Below, in pieces: positions 18,286 through 28,013 of a stretch of 64,000 nt of DNA (positions are counted from its first letter, which is position 1; each line of letters opens with the position of its first letter). The notes beneath the pieces are model-generated. The model worked only from the letters and a program-made list of their open reading frames with translations, was not told where the DNA came from and did not search any database. The stretch lies in NCBI RefSeq assembly GCF_029537485.1, contig NZ_JARPUS010000008.1, positions 124,001 through 188,000 on the forward strand, in the 5' to 3' direction. A program made the translations under genes and the position numbers. The stretch is from Pseudomonas sp. GOM6. GTDB lineage: Bacteria; Pseudomonadota; Gammaproteobacteria; Pseudomonadales; Pseudomonadaceae.

Positions 18286-18867
18286 ATGAGTCGTGAAGCC
18301 CTGCAGGAATCGCTGTCCGCGGTGATGGATAACGAAGCGGACGAATTGGAACTGCGTCGAGTGCTGGCTGCCAGCGATGACGCTGAGCTGCGCGCTACTT
18401 GGTCGCGCTACCAGATGGCTCGTGCCGTCATGCACAAGGAGTTGCTGGAGCCGCGCCTGGATATCGCAGCAGCGGTGTCTGCGGCTCTGGCCGATGAGGC
18501 GCTCCCCGTGCGTGCGGCTCGTCCCTGGCGCACGCTGGGGCGTGTCGCGGTGGCCGCGTCGGTGACTCTGGCTGTTCTAGCCGGTGTGCGTTTCTACAAT
18601 CAGGACGAACTCGCCGGGCCGCAGTTGGCTCAACAGTCGCCGGTTCCGGGACTGGCTTTGCCGCAGGTCCAAGGCCCTGCAGTTCTGGCTGGTTACAATT
18701 CGAGCGGCAGCAGTATGCCGCAGCAGTCGGTTGCTGAGCAGTCAGGCTCTGGATGGCACGAGCAGCGTCTTCCTATCTATCTGCGCCAACACGCACAACA
18801 GGCGGCTGTGAGTGGTGCTGACTCCGCTTTGCCCTACGCTCGTGCAGCCAGTCTGGAAAGCCGCTGA
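18286..18867 (+). CDS. mucA: Anti-sigma factor MucA
   Basis: A 193-residue single-pass inner-membrane anti-sigma factor that sequesters AlgU. The cytoplasmic N-terminal domain begins MSREALQESLSAVMDNEAD and includes the ATWSRYQMARAVMHKE segment; one transmembrane helix lies near residues 84-102; the periplasmic tail is Gln/Ser-rich and is the substrate of regulated proteolysis and the binding site of MucB. ATG 18286 has AGAGGA upstream; the longer frame is rejected. The frame is intact over the length expected for the family, so no mucoidy-type truncation is present. Confidence 0.95.
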   Translation: MSREALQESLSAVMDNEADELELRRVLAASDDAELRATWSRYQMARAVMHKELLEPRLDIAAAVSAALADEALPVRAARPWRTLGRVAVAASVTLAVLAGVRFYNQDELAGPQLAQQSPVPGLALPQVQGPAVLAGYNSSGSSMPQQSVAEQSGSGWHEQRLPIYLRQHAQQAAVSGADSALPYARAASLESR

Positions 18868-18875
18868 GAGGTTCC

Positions 18876-19802
18876 ATGCGCGTTCTTCCACTATTCGCTT
18901 TGCTCAGCAGTTGCCTGGTAATTTCAGCGCATGCAGCCGAACCCCAGGTATGGTTAGGGCGTCTGGCTGCGGCCGATAAGCAGAGCTTTCAGGGTACCTT
19001 TGTCTACGAGCGCAACGGCAGCTTCTCCACTCATGCCATCTGGCATCAGGCTGGTGGGGCATCAGTAAGTGAGCGGTTGCTGCAGCTCGATGGCGCGTCT
19101 CATGAGGTGGTGCGTGTCGATGGGCGGCCACAATGCGTGAGTGGTGCTCTTGCCGATCAGGTCGCTGATGTGCAATGGCCGGCACGGCATTTGGACGCTA
19201 CGCAGCTGGGGCAACATTACGAGATGCGCATGCTCGGTCGCTCGCGTGTGGCAGGCCGGGCGGCTGAGGTCTTGGCTCTGATTCCACGCGACCAGTATCG
19301 CTATGCTTTTGAGCTGCATCTCGATGAACAGACGGCGCTACCGCTCAAATCCCTGTTGATTAGCGAAAAGGGGCAGCTGCTTGAGCGGTTCCAGTTCGTT
19401 ACGCTGGAGTCGGGCGATGATCTCGACGCAGCGATGCTGAAACCCAGTAGTGCATGTCAGGCGGTGAACTACAACAAGGTTGAGGTGCTGGCCTCTGTGT
19501 GGAAGGCAGGCTGGGTTCCTCCAGGTTTTCAGCTCAATCGCGCGTTGCAGCGAACGGCCTTGAACTCTTCTCAATCGCTGGTCAGTCTGCTGTATGACGA
19601 TGGTTTGGCCCGCTTTACCGTATTTATCGAGTCGCTCGATGGTGCCGGTGTCGAGGATGCCCGTACCCAGTTGGGGCCGACTGCGGTGGTGTCTAGGCGA
19701 ATCAGCACTGGCAGTGGTGACAGGATGGTCACCGTGGTGGGAGAGGTGCCTATGGGGACTGCTGAGCGTGTGGCTCTTTCCATGCAGGAGCCCGCACAGT
19801 GA
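18876..19802 (+). CDS. mucB: Periplasmic regulator MucB (RseB family)
   Basis: A 308-residue exported protein with a signal peptide ending SAHAA near residue 21 and the two-domain RseB fold, the larger related to lipoprotein carriers (SFQGTFVYERNGSFSTHAIWH near residue 38). It binds the periplasmic tail of MucA and shields it from the AlgW protease, releasing it on lipid or LPS signals. The last four bases overlap the mucC start, giving coupled translation. Confidence 0.95.
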   Translation: MRVLPLFALLSSCLVISAHAAEPQVWLGRLAAADKQSFQGTFVYERNGSFSTHAIWHQAGGASVSERLLQLDGASHEVVRVDGRPQCVSGALADQVADVQWPARHLDATQLGQHYEMRMLGRSRVAGRAAEVLALIPRDQYRYAFELHLDEQTALPLKSLLISEKGQLLERFQFVTLESGDDLDAAMLKPSSACQAVNYNKVEVLASVWKAGWVPPGFQLNRALQRTALNSSQSLVSLLYDDGLARFTVFIESLDGAGVEDARTQLGPTAVVSRRISTGSGDRMVTVVGEVPMGTAERVALSMQEPAQ

Positions 19803-20242
19803 TTGAGGAGCAGGGGCGCGTGGTCGCTGTCGAGGCCGGCGCTGTCTGGGTGGAAACCTTGCGTAAAACGACCTGTTCCAGTTGTTCGGCCAGTGCGGGA
19901 TGTGGTCAGGGTCTGATGGACAAGCTCGGTGTTGGTCGTGGTCGCGGCTTGGTGCGGGCGTTGTGCGGTCTTCAGCTTCAGGTCGGTGATGCCGTGATTA
20001 TTGGTGTGCGCGAGGACCTGCTGGTGCGCGGATCACTGCTTCTATACCTGCTGCCTCTGACAGGCCTCTTCAGTATGGCCCTGTTGGTGCAGACGCTTGG
20101 CGCCAGTGAGCCTGGCATCATCATGGCGGGACTGTCTGGGTTGGCCTTGGGTTGGGCTCTGGTGCGCTGGCGCAGTCGGCAAACTGTGGATGACCCAGAC
20201 TCGCAGCCCGTGGTGCTGCGAGCGCTGTTGGCGGTTGAGTGA
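19799..20242 (+). CDS. mucC: MucC, RseC/SoxR-reducing family membrane protein
   Basis: A 147-residue protein of the RseC family. It has an N-terminal cysteine cluster (CSSCSASAGCGQG near residues 26-38) and two transmembrane helices (about 82-100 and 105-123). It begins with GTG overlapping the mucB stop. RseC-type proteins are linked to reduction of SoxR or to sigma-E control; MucC has a weak modulatory role on AlgU in P. aeruginosa. Confidence 0.93.
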   Translation: MIEEQGRVVAVEAGAVWVETLRKTTCSSCSASAGCGQGLMDKLGVGRGRGLVRALCGLQLQVGDAVIIGVREDLLVRGSLLLYLLPLTGLFSMALLVQTLGASEPGIIMAGLSGLALGWALVRWRSRQTVDDPDSQPVVLRALLAVE

Positions 20243-20276
20243 ATTCAAGTGTTCTGAGTGGATGGAGCTGAAGTCG

Positions 20277-21698
20277 ATGTTGAGCCTGAAATCCCCGTTG
20301 TCCGGTTTGCTGGCGTTGTTCCTTCTTGGGCAGGCGTCTCTGGCCAGGGCCGAGTTACCGGAGTTCACTGAGCTGGTTGAACAGGCCTCACCGGCAGTCG
20401 TCAATATCAGTACACGGCAGAAATTGCCTCAGCGTGACGTGGCTGTGCAGGGGCAGATTCCCGACCTGGAAGGGTTGCCGCCCATGTTTCGCGAGTTTTT
20501 TGAGCGCAGCATTCCGCAGATGCCGCGTAGTCCGGGCGGTCGTCAGCGTGAGGCTCAATCTCTGGGCTCCGGATTCATTATTTCCGACGATGGGTATGTG
20601 CTGACCAACAATCATGTGGTGGCTGACGCCGACGAAATTATCGTGCGTCTGTCGGATCGCAGTGAGCTGGAGGCCAAGCTGATTGGTGCTGACCCTCGCA
20701 CAGATGTCGCCCTGCTCAAGGTGGATGGCAAGGGTTTGCCGACCGTCAAGTTAGGTCAGTCCGATGAGCTAAAGGTTGGTGAGTGGGTGCTGGCGATTGG
20801 CTCGCCATTTGGTTTTGATCATTCGGTGACGGCCGGCATCGTCTCGGCCAAGGGGCGCAGCCTGCCTAATGAGAATTATGTGCCGTTCATTCAGACCGAT
20901 GTGGCGATCAATCCCGGTAACTCCGGTGGTCCGCTGTTCAATCTGGATGGTGAGGTGGTAGGCATCAATTCGCAGATTTTCACTCGCTCCGGTGGCTTCA
21001 TGGGGCTTTCCTTCGCCATTCCAATCAGCGTGGCGATGGATGTCGCCAATCAGCTCAAGGTCGATGGCAAGGTCAGTCGCGGTTGGCTGGGGGTAGTGAT
21101 TCAGGAAGTAAACAAGGATCTGGCGGAGTCTTTTGGTCTGGATAAACCCGCAGGCGCTCTTGTGGCTCAGGTGTTAGAGGGTGGGCCGGCGGCGAAGGGC
21201 GGTCTGCAGGTGGGTGATGTGATTCTCAACCTCAACGATCAGCCGATCATCATGTCGGCAGACTTGCCGCACTTGGTGGGCGCGTTGAAACCCGGCAGTC
21301 GGGCTGAGCTGGAAGTGGTCCGCGATGGAGATCGTAAAACCATCAAGCTGGATATCGGTGCTTTGCCGGAGGATGGCGATGAGATCGCCATCGGAGACGC
21401 CTCTGGCGTCGAGCGCAGCAGCAATCGTCTGGGGGTGTCGGTCGTGGAGTTGAGTGCCGAACAGAAGAAGGCGCTCGATCTTCGTGGGGGTGTGGTGATT
21501 AAAGAGGTGCAGAATGGCCCAGCTGCGTTGATTGGTCTGCGTCCTGGTGATGTCATTACGCATCTGAACAATCAGGCTATCGATTCGGCCAAGGCCTTCG
21601 ATCAGGTTGCGAGCAAGCTTCCTGCCAACCGTTCCGTATCGATGCGTGTGCTGCGTCAGGGGCGTGCGAGTTTCATCACCTTCAAGCTGGCTGAGTAG
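20277..21698 (+). CDS. mucD: Periplasmic serine protease MucD (DegP/HtrA family)
   Basis: A 473-residue HtrA-type protease and chaperone that degrades misfolded envelope proteins and lowers AlgU activation. A signal peptide ends ASLARA near residue 25; the mature start is ELPEFTELVEQASPAVVNIS. The catalytic triad is visible: His in LTNNHVVADAD, Asp in RTDVALLK, Ser in GNSGGPLFN. Two PDZ domains follow (about residues 270-360 and 380-470). ATG 20277 has GGAG 9 bases upstream; ATG 20262 is an alternative in the same frame. Confidence 0.95.
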   Translation: MLSLKSPLSGLLALFLLGQASLARAELPEFTELVEQASPAVVNISTRQKLPQRDVAVQGQIPDLEGLPPMFREFFERSIPQMPRSPGGRQREAQSLGSGFIISDDGYVLTNNHVVADADEIIVRLSDRSELEAKLIGADPRTDVALLKVDGKGLPTVKLGQSDELKVGEWVLAIGSPFGFDHSVTAGIVSAKGRSLPNENYVPFIQTDVAINPGNSGGPLFNLDGEVVGINSQIFTRSGGFMGLSFAIPISVAMDVANQLKVDGKVSRGWLGVVIQEVNKDLAESFGLDKPAGALVAQVLEGGPAAKGGLQVGDVILNLNDQPIIMSADLPHLVGALKPGSRAELEVVRDGDRKTIKLDIGALPEDGDEIAIGDASGVERSSNRLGVSVVELSAEQKKALDLRGGVVIKEVQNGPAALIGLRPGDVITHLNNQAIDSAKAFDQVASKLPANRSVSMRVLRQGRASFITFKLAE

Positions 21699-21714
21699 CC
21701 TGGGCTATCTCCAG

Positions 21715-21739
21715 AGGGCGACTACGGTCGCCCTTTTTT
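21715..21739 (+). terminator. Rho-independent terminator of the algU-mucD operon
   Basis: Stem AGGGCGA / TCGCCCT (21715-21721 and 21728-21734) with a six-base loop, then five further T. It starts 16 bases after the mucD stop. Confidence 0.93.
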
Positions 21740-21846
21740 GTGCGCGCAGGATGCGCGGTGTGCGTGACGGCCAAGTCGCCGATCGGGTAGAATCCCCGGC
21801 TATTTTTCGGCGGGCAGCCTGCCTGCGCATTTTTGAGTGTTGATCC

Positions 21847-23646
21847 GTGAGTGACCTGAGTCATATCCGCAATTTCTCCATCATCGCCCACATCGATCAT
21901 GGCAAGTCGACCCTGGCTGACCGCTTCATCCAGATCTGTGGCGGTCTTTCCGATCGCGAGATGGAGGCCCAGGTTCTTGATTCCATGGACCTGGAGCGCG
22001 AGCGCGGCATTACCATCAAGGCGCACAGTGTGACCCTGCACTATCCGGCGCAGGACGGTAAGACCTACCAGTTGAATTTCATCGATACGCCCGGTCACGT
22101 CGACTTCACTTACGAGGTCAGCCGCTCGCTGGCGGCCTGTGAGGGCGCGATCCTGGTGGTGGACGCAGGTCAGGGTGTTGAGGCCCAGTCTGTGGCCAAC
22201 TGCTACACCGCTATCGAGCAGGGCCTGGAGGTCATGCCGGTGCTGAACAAGATGGACCTGCCTCAGGCTGAGCCGGAGCGGGTCAAGGACGAGATCGAGC
22301 ACATCATCGGCATCGATGCTACCGACGCGGTGCCGTGCAGCGCCAAGAGCGGCATGGGCGTGATTGACGTGCTCGAGCATCTGGTCAAGGTGATTCCTGC
22401 GCCGGAAGGCGAAATTGATGCGCCGCTACAGGCGTTGATCATCGACTCCTGGTTCGACAACTACCTGGGCGTGGTTTCTCTGGTACGGGTCAAGCACGGG
22501 CGGGTGAAGAAGGGTGACAAGATCCTGGTCAAGTCGACCGGCAAGCTGCACCAGGTCGACAGCGTCGGCGTATTCACGCCGAAGCACACCGAGACTGCCG
22601 ACCTCAAGGCTGGTGAGGTGGGCTTCATCATCGCCGGCATCAAGGACATTCACGGCGCGCCGGTGGGCGATACCCTGACCCTGTCCACCTCTCCTGACGT
22701 CGATGTGCTGCCGGGGTTCAAGCGCGTCAAGCCGCAGGTCTACGCAGGCCTGTTCCCAGTCAGCTCCGACGACTTCGAGGACTTCCGCGAGGCCCTGCAG
22801 AAGCTGACCCTCAACGACGCCGCCCTGCAGTACGAGCCGGAAAGCTCCGATGCCCTGGGCTTCGGCTTCCGCATTGGTTTCCTCGGCATGCTGCACATGG
22901 AGATCATTCAGGAGCGCCTGGAGCGTGAATATGACCTGGACCTGATCACCACCGCACCGACCGTTATCTTCGAAGTGGAGATGAAGAACGGCGAGACAAT
23001 CTACGTCGATAACCCGTCCAAGCTCCCTGATCCGGCCGGTATCCTTGATATGCGTGAGCCGATCGTGCGCGCCAATATCCTGGTGCCGCAGGAGCATCTG
23101 GGTAACGTCATTACCCTGTGCATCGAGAAGCGTGGTGTGCAGCGCGATCTGCAGTTCCTCAGCAGTCAGGTTCAGGTGTCCTACGACCTGCCGATGAACG
23201 AAGTGGTGCTGGACTTCTTCGACCGTCTTAAGTCGGTGAGCCGCGGCTATGCCTCGCTGGACTACAGCTTCGATCGCTTCCAGTCGGCCAACCTGGTGCG
23301 CCTGGACGTGATGATCAATGGCGAGAAGGTCGATGCGCTGGCGCTGATCGTGCACCGTGATCGTGCTCACCAGAAAGGCCGTGTGCTGACCGAGAAGATG
23401 AAAGAACTGATTCCGCGGCAGATGTTCGACGTGGCGATCCAGGCGGCCATTGGCGGCCAGATCATCGCCCGGACCACTGTCAAGGCGCTGCGCAAGAACG
23501 TATTGGCGAAGTGCTACGGCGGTGACGTGAGTCGTAAGAAAAAGCTGCTGGAGAAGCAGAAGGCCGGTAAGAAGCGGATGAAGCAGGTCGGCAGCGTGGA
23601 AATTCCCCAGGAAGCCTTCCTTGCCGTACTCAAGGTGGATAGTTAA
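21847..23646 (+). CDS. lepA: Elongation factor 4 (LepA)
   Basis: A 599-residue ribosome-associated translational GTPase thought to act on stalled or initiating ribosomes. G1 [15 protein letters not shown] lies at residues 11-25, G3 DTPGHVDF near 80 and G4 NKMDLPQ near 134; the LepA-specific C-terminal domain ends with [20 protein letters not shown] near 560. The gene starts with GTG and heads the lepA-lepB-DUF4845-rnc-era-recO-pdxJ cluster, the standard gammaproteobacterial order. Confidence 0.97.
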   Translation: MSDLSHIRNFSIIAHIDHGKSTLADRFIQICGGLSDREMEAQVLDSMDLERERGITIKAHSVTLHYPAQDGKTYQLNFIDTPGHVDFTYEVSRSLAACEGAILVVDAGQGVEAQSVANCYTAIEQGLEVMPVLNKMDLPQAEPERVKDEIEHIIGIDATDAVPCSAKSGMGVIDVLEHLVKVIPAPEGEIDAPLQALIIDSWFDNYLGVVSLVRVKHGRVKKGDKILVKSTGKLHQVDSVGVFTPKHTETADLKAGEVGFIIAGIKDIHGAPVGDTLTLSTSPDVDVLPGFKRVKPQVYAGLFPVSSDDFEDFREALQKLTLNDAALQYEPESSDALGFGFRIGFLGMLHMEIIQERLEREYDLDLITTAPTVIFEVEMKNGETIYVDNPSKLPDPAGILDMREPIVRANILVPQEHLGNVITLCIEKRGVQRDLQFLSSQVQVSYDLPMNEVVLDFFDRLKSVSRGYASLDYSFDRFQSANLVRLDVMINGEKVDALALIVHRDRAHQKGRVLTEKMKELIPRQMFDVAIQAAIGGQIIARTTVKALRKNVLAKCYGGDVSRKKKLLEKQKAGKKRMKQVGSVEIPQEAFLAVLKVDS

Positions 23647-23651
23647 GTCCT

Positions 23652-24503
23652 ATGTCGTTCAATTTCCCGTTGATTCTGGTGATCGCCGTTGCAGTCTGCG
23701 GCGCTCTGGCTCTGTTGGATCTGCTGGTATTGGCCCCGCGCCGACGAGCAGCTATTGCTGCCTACGAGGGCCAGGTAGGCGAGCCTGATGAGCAGGTTCT
23801 ACAAGGACTCAATCGGGAACCGCTGCTGGTGGAGTACGGTAAGTCGTTCTTCCCTGTGTTGGCGATTGTTCTGGTGTTGCGCTCATTTCTTCTGGAGCCT
23901 TTTCAGATTCCATCAGGTTCGATGAAGCCGACTCTGGAAGTGGGTGATTTCATTCTGGTCAACAAGTTTGCCTACGGTATTCGTCTGCCTGTAATCGATA
24001 CCAAGATCATTGAAGTGGGGAACCCTCAGCGCGGCGATGTGATGGTGTTCCGCTATCCCAGTAATCCGAGCATCAATTACATCAAGCGCGTCGTAGGGTT
24101 GCCGGGCGATACCGTCGCCTATACCGCTGACAAGCGTCTATTGGTCAATGGCCAGCCAGTAGCCGAGCAGTTCCTGGGGGAAGAGGAGGGTTCGCTAGGG
24201 CGCAGCCTCCTCTATAAGGAAAAGCTGGGTGAGATCGAGCACATGATCCGCAAGCAGCTGCGTCGCAACATCATGCCGGGGCGCCAGTGGACTGTCCCGC
24301 AGGGGCATTACTTCATGATGGGCGATAATCGCGACGACTCCAATGACAGTCGCTATTGGCACGATACTCATATCCCCCAAGAGCTTTGGGGCATGGTTCC
24401 TGACCAGAACATTGTCGGTAAGGCCTTTGCTGTCTGGCTGAGCTGGCCTGACCCCAAGCTGAACCATTTGCCGAATCTTTCGCGGGTTGGTCTGATTCAT
24501 TGA
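23652..24503 (+). CDS. lepB: Signal peptidase I LepB
   Basis: A 283-residue inner-membrane protease that removes signal peptides from exported proteins. Two N-terminal transmembrane helices (about residues 5-25 and 62-80) precede the catalytic domain with nucleophile Ser in FQIPSGSMKPTLEVGDF (near residue 91) and general-base Lys in INYIKRVVGLPGD (near 144). The MMGDNRDDSNDSRYW box near 220 completes the signature. It lies 5 bases after lepA. Confidence 0.97.
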   Translation: MSFNFPLILVIAVAVCGALALLDLLVLAPRRRAAIAAYEGQVGEPDEQVLQGLNREPLLVEYGKSFFPVLAIVLVLRSFLLEPFQIPSGSMKPTLEVGDFILVNKFAYGIRLPVIDTKIIEVGNPQRGDVMVFRYPSNPSINYIKRVVGLPGDTVAYTADKRLLVNGQPVAEQFLGEEEGSLGRSLLYKEKLGEIEHMIRKQLRRNIMPGRQWTVPQGHYFMMGDNRDDSNDSRYWHDTHIPQELWGMVPDQNIVGKAFAVWLSWPDPKLNHLPNLSRVGLIH

Positions 24504-24609
24504 ATCCGTGATTCTGTGGCGTGCTGTTCAATCCCGAACCGCCTGCTTATATATAGTCATGCCCTTCGCCTACGGGCATTGAAAACAACACTGATAATTG
24601 AGGTTGATC

Positions 24610-24987
24610 ATGACATTTGCGCGCTCGCAGAAGGGCATGTCTATGCTGGGGTGGATGGTGGTGCTGGCTTTGGTCGCCTTCTTTGCTAGTACAGGCTTCA
24701 AGATGTTTCCGCATTACATGGACTATTGGTCTTTGGAAAAGGCCATCATGAGTGTTGAGACTGACCGTGCTTTAGATATCAATACGGTTCAGGACTTTTA
24801 CTCTCATGTGAGTAAAAGCATGCAGATAAATAGCATTCGTGACCTGGACTTGAAAGAAATTCTCGATATCAAAACGGAGGGAGGCGACTTCTTGGTTCAT
24901 TTGAAATATGAAAAGAGAGAGCCGCTGATCGAAAACCTCGACCTCGTTGCCAACTTCGATAAAGAATTCCGAATCAGAGCCCAGTGA
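24610..24987 (+). CDS. DUF4845 small membrane protein
   Basis: A 125-residue protein with one N-terminal hydrophobic helix ([18 protein letters not shown], about residues 14-31) preceded by a pilin-like short leader. The remainder is a soluble domain, [18 protein letters not shown] onward. DUF4845 proteins occupy this lepB-rnc position widely in Proteobacteria; function is unknown. GAGG lies 6 bases before ATG 24610. It overlaps rnc by four bases. Confidence 0.85.
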   Translation: MTFARSQKGMSMLGWMVVLALVAFFASTGFKMFPHYMDYWSLEKAIMSVETDRALDINTVQDFYSHVSKSMQINSIRDLDLKEILDIKTEGGDFLVHLKYEKREPLIENLDLVANFDKEFRIRAQ

Positions 24988-25673
24988 GCCAGTCCCTTTC
25001 CCGTCTAGAGCGTCAGCTCGGCCATGTCTTCCAGAACCAGGAGCTGATGCTCTTGGCACTTACCCACCGTAGCTTTGCCGGGCGCAATAATGAGCGCCTG
25101 GAATTTCTTGGCGATGCCATTCTCAATTTTGTGGCGGGCGAGGCCCTGTTCGAGCGTTTCCCGCAGGCGCGCGAAGGGCAGCTCTCGCGCTTGCGTGCGC
25201 GTCTGGTCAAGGGCGAGACTTTGGCAATACTCGCGCGCGGTTTCGATCTCGGCGATTACTTGCGTCTAGGCTCCGGCGAGCTCAAGAGTGGCGGGTTTCG
25301 GCGGGAGTCGATTTTGGCCGATGCGCTGGAAGCTCTGATCGGTGCCATTTATCTAGACGCTGGTATGGATGTGGCGCGTGATCGGGTGCTGGCCTGGTTA
25401 GCGGGTGAGCTTGATGGGCTCACCTTGGTTGATACCAACAAGGATCCCAAGACCCGCCTGCAGGAGTTCCTGCAATCGCGTGGCGCGGAGTTGCCGCGCT
25501 ACGAGGTGGTGGATATTCAGGGCGAGCCGCATTGCCGTACTTTCTTCGTGCAGTGTGAGATCGCGCTGCTTACCGACAAGACCCAAGGGCAGGGCGCCAG
25601 TCGCCGTATCGCCGAACAAGTAGCCGCTGCTGCCGCGCTGGTGGCCCTGGGCGTGGAGAACAGCCATGACTGA
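24984..25673 (+). CDS. rnc: Ribonuclease III
   Basis: A 229-residue double-stranded RNA endonuclease for rRNA maturation and mRNA turnover. The catalytic signature [12 protein letters not shown] is near residue 37 and the second metal-binding segment ([16 protein letters not shown]) near 113. A double-stranded RNA-binding domain spans about residues 155-225 ([14 protein letters not shown] to [13 protein letters not shown]). GTG start overlaps the DUF4845 stop, and its end overlaps era by 8 bases, so the three are translationally coupled. Confidence 0.97.
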   Translation: MSQSLSRLERQLGHVFQNQELMLLALTHRSFAGRNNERLEFLGDAILNFVAGEALFERFPQAREGQLSRLRARLVKGETLAILARGFDLGDYLRLGSGELKSGGFRRESILADALEALIGAIYLDAGMDVARDRVLAWLAGELDGLTLVDTNKDPKTRLQEFLQSRGAELPRYEVVDIQGEPHCRTFFVQCEIALLTDKTQGQGASRRIAEQVAAAAALVALGVENSHD

Positions 25674-26565
25674 TATTCCTACTCGTTGCGGCTACGTCGC
25701 CATCGTCGGCCGCCCCAATGTGGGTAAGTCGACTCTGCTGAACCATATCCTCGGGCAGAAGCTGGCGATCACTTCGCGCAAGCCGCAAACCACGCGTCAC
25801 AACATGCTCGGTATCAAGACCGAGGGTGAGGTGCAGGCCGTGTATGTCGACACTCCTGGCCTGCACAAACATAACGACAAAGCGCTTAATCGCTATATGA
25901 ATCGCAGTGCTTCGACCGCCCTTAAGGATGTCGATGTGGTGGTGTTCGTGGTGGACCGTACGCGCTGGACCGACGAAGATCAGATGGTGCTGGAGAAAGT
26001 CCAGCATGTGAAATGCCCGATTCTGTTGGCGGTGAACAAAGCTGATCGTCTGGAAGACAAGAGCGAGTTATTGCCGCACCTGGAGTGGCTGGCCGGCCAG
26101 CTGCCGCAGGCCGAGGTGGTGCCGATCTCCGCTCTGCATGGGCAGAACCTCGATACCCTGGAGCGCTTGGTGGCAGACAACCTGCCGGAGTCGGAGCACT
26201 TCTACCCGGAAGACCAGATTACCGATCGCTCCAGCCGCTTCCTGGCAGCCGAACTCATTCGCGAAAAGATCATGCGTCAGCTTGGTGCTGAGTTGCCCTA
26301 CCAGATCACCGTTGAGATTGAGGAGTTCAAGCAGGAAGGGCGTGTGCTCCACATTCACGGCCTGATTCTGGTCGAGCGTGATGGGCAGAAAAAAATCATC
26401 ATTGGCGACAAGGGTGAGCGGATCAAGCGCATTGGTCAGGAGGCGCGCAAGGATATGGAAGTGCTGTTCGACTCCAAGATCATGCTCAACCTCTGGGTCA
26501 AGGTGAAGGGTGGTTGGTCCGACGACGAGCGAGCCCTACGCTCGCTGGGCTACACCGACTTCTGA
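25666..26565 (+). CDS. era: GTPase Era
   Basis: A 299-residue GTPase that binds 16S rRNA during 30S assembly. G1 [12 protein letters not shown] at residues 15-26, G3 DTPGLH near 63, G4 NKADR near 124; the KH domain at the C terminus contains [19 protein letters not shown] near 245. It overlaps the end of rnc by 8 bases and precedes recO by 3 bases, the conserved order in many bacteria. Confidence 0.97.
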   Translation: MTDIPTRCGYVAIVGRPNVGKSTLLNHILGQKLAITSRKPQTTRHNMLGIKTEGEVQAVYVDTPGLHKHNDKALNRYMNRSASTALKDVDVVVFVVDRTRWTDEDQMVLEKVQHVKCPILLAVNKADRLEDKSELLPHLEWLAGQLPQAEVVPISALHGQNLDTLERLVADNLPESEHFYPEDQITDRSSRFLAAELIREKIMRQLGAELPYQITVEIEEFKQEGRVLHIHGLILVERDGQKKIIIGDKGERIKRIGQEARKDMEVLFDSKIMLNLWVKVKGGWSDDERALRSLGYTDF

Positions 26566-26568
26566 TCC

Positions 26569-27267
26569 ATGCTTTCCGGCGCGCTTCCGGCCTTCGTCCT
26601 GCACAGCCGGCCCTACAAGGAAACCAGCGCGCTGGTCGATTTTCTTACTCCCCGAGGGCGCCTGCGCGCCGTGTTGCGCAATGCGCGAGGCAAGGCAGGC
26701 AGCCTGGCGCGACCGTTTGTGCCGCTGGAGCTTGAACTGCGTGGTCGTAGCGAGTTGCGCAATGTCGGGCGGCTTGAACCTGATGGCGTCTCCTACTGGC
26801 TTCAGGGGCAGGTTCTATACAGTGCCATGTATCTCAATGAGCTGCTGTTGCGCCTATTGCCGGCGGAAGATCCGCATCCCGCGTTGTTCGAATATTACGC
26901 TCTGACGCTGCAGGCGCTGGCGGCCAACCCGCCGCTGGAGCCGCTGTTGCGTGCTTTCGAGTGGCGTTTATTGGACGAGCTGGGCTATGGTTTCGCCCTT
27001 GCTTTCGATATGGCTGGCCAGCCGATAACCGCGGACGGACTCTATCGCCTGCAGCCGGATGCTGGCCTGGAACCCGTGGCGCATTTACAGCCCGGTCTTT
27101 TTCAGGGCGCCGACCTGCTGGCGATGGCTGATGCCGACTGGTCTTCCCCGGGCGCTCTGGCCGCAGCCAAGCGCCTGATGCGTCAGGCTCTGGCTCCTCA
27201 TCTGGGTGGTCGACCACTGGCCAGCCGCGAACTTTTCATGACTTTCAAGGAACCTGCCCGTGACTGA
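26569..27267 (+). CDS. recO: DNA repair protein RecO
   Basis: A 232-residue RecFOR-pathway protein that anneals single strands and loads RecA on SSB-coated gaps. The N-terminal OB-fold segment [20 protein letters not shown] starts at residue 6, followed by [20 protein letters not shown]; the C-terminal helical domain has [17 protein letters not shown] near 128. No zinc-binding cysteines, as in other gammaproteobacterial RecO. It overlaps pdxJ by 8 bases. Confidence 0.94.
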   Translation: MLSGALPAFVLHSRPYKETSALVDFLTPRGRLRAVLRNARGKAGSLARPFVPLELELRGRSELRNVGRLEPDGVSYWLQGQVLYSAMYLNELLLRLLPAEDPHPALFEYYALTLQALAANPPLEPLLRAFEWRLLDELGYGFALAFDMAGQPITADGLYRLQPDAGLEPVAHLQPGLFQGADLLAMADADWSSPGALAAAKRLMRQALAPHLGGRPLASRELFMTFKEPARD

Positions 27268-28006
27268 AGCCTCTCGTATTCTGCTCGGCGTCAACATCGA
27301 CCACGTTGCGACCCTGCGTCAGGCTCGCGGCACTCGTTATCCGGACCCGGTCAAGGCTGCTCTGGATGCCGAGGAGGCAGGTGCTGACGGCATCACCGTG
27401 CACTTGCGTGAGGATCGGCGACATATTCAGGAGCGCGATGTGCGCTTGCTCAAGGACGTGTTGCAGACCCGCATGAACTTCGAGATGGGCGTGACCGACT
27501 TCATGCTCGATTTCGCCGAGCAGATTCGTCCCGAGCACGTCTGCCTGGTCCCGGAGACTCGCCAGGAGCTGACCACTGAAGGCGGTCTGGACGTGGCGGG
27601 ACAGGAAGAGCGGATCAAGGCTGCCGTGCAGCGCCTGGCCAAACTGGGCTGTGAGGTGTCGCTATTCATTGATGCCGAGGAGCGACAGATCGAGGCAGCC
27701 CGTCGCATTGGTGCGCCGGCTATCGAGCTGCATACCGGCCGCTACGCTGATGCCCGCACGCCCGAGGAGGCTGCTCATGAGCTGGCGCGGATCCGCGATG
27801 GCGTGGCCTGCGGTTTGGCCCAGGGTTTGATCGTTAACGCCGGTCACGGCCTGCACTACCACAACGTCGAGCCGGTTGCCGCGATTGCTGGCGTAAACGA
27901 GCTGAATATCGGTCACGCCATCGTGGCGCATGCTTTGTTCGTCGGCTTCAAGGCGGCTGTGGCGGAGATGAAGCAGCTGATCATTCAGGCCGCTGCACAG
28001 CGCTGA
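27260..28006 (+). CDS. pdxJ: Pyridoxine 5'-phosphate synthase PdxJ
   Basis: A 248-residue TIM-barrel enzyme that condenses 1-deoxy-D-xylulose 5-phosphate with 3-amino-2-oxopropyl phosphate to form pyridoxine 5'-phosphate, the ring-closing step of vitamin B6 synthesis. Signature [25 protein letters not shown] start (residues 8-27), [11 protein letters not shown] near 48, [10 protein letters not shown] near 155 and [12 protein letters not shown] near 193. It is the last gene of the lepA operon; its end faces a convergent GGDEF gene 7 bases away. Confidence 0.96.
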   Translation: MTEASRILLGVNIDHVATLRQARGTRYPDPVKAALDAEEAGADGITVHLREDRRHIQERDVRLLKDVLQTRMNFEMGVTDFMLDFAEQIRPEHVCLVPETRQELTTEGGLDVAGQEERIKAAVQRLAKLGCEVSLFIDAEERQIEAARRIGAPAIELHTGRYADARTPEEAAHELARIRDGVACGLAQGLIVNAGHGLHYHNVEPVAAIAGVNELNIGHAIVAHALFVGFKAAVAEMKQLIIQAAAQR

Positions 28007-28013
28007 TCTGGAG

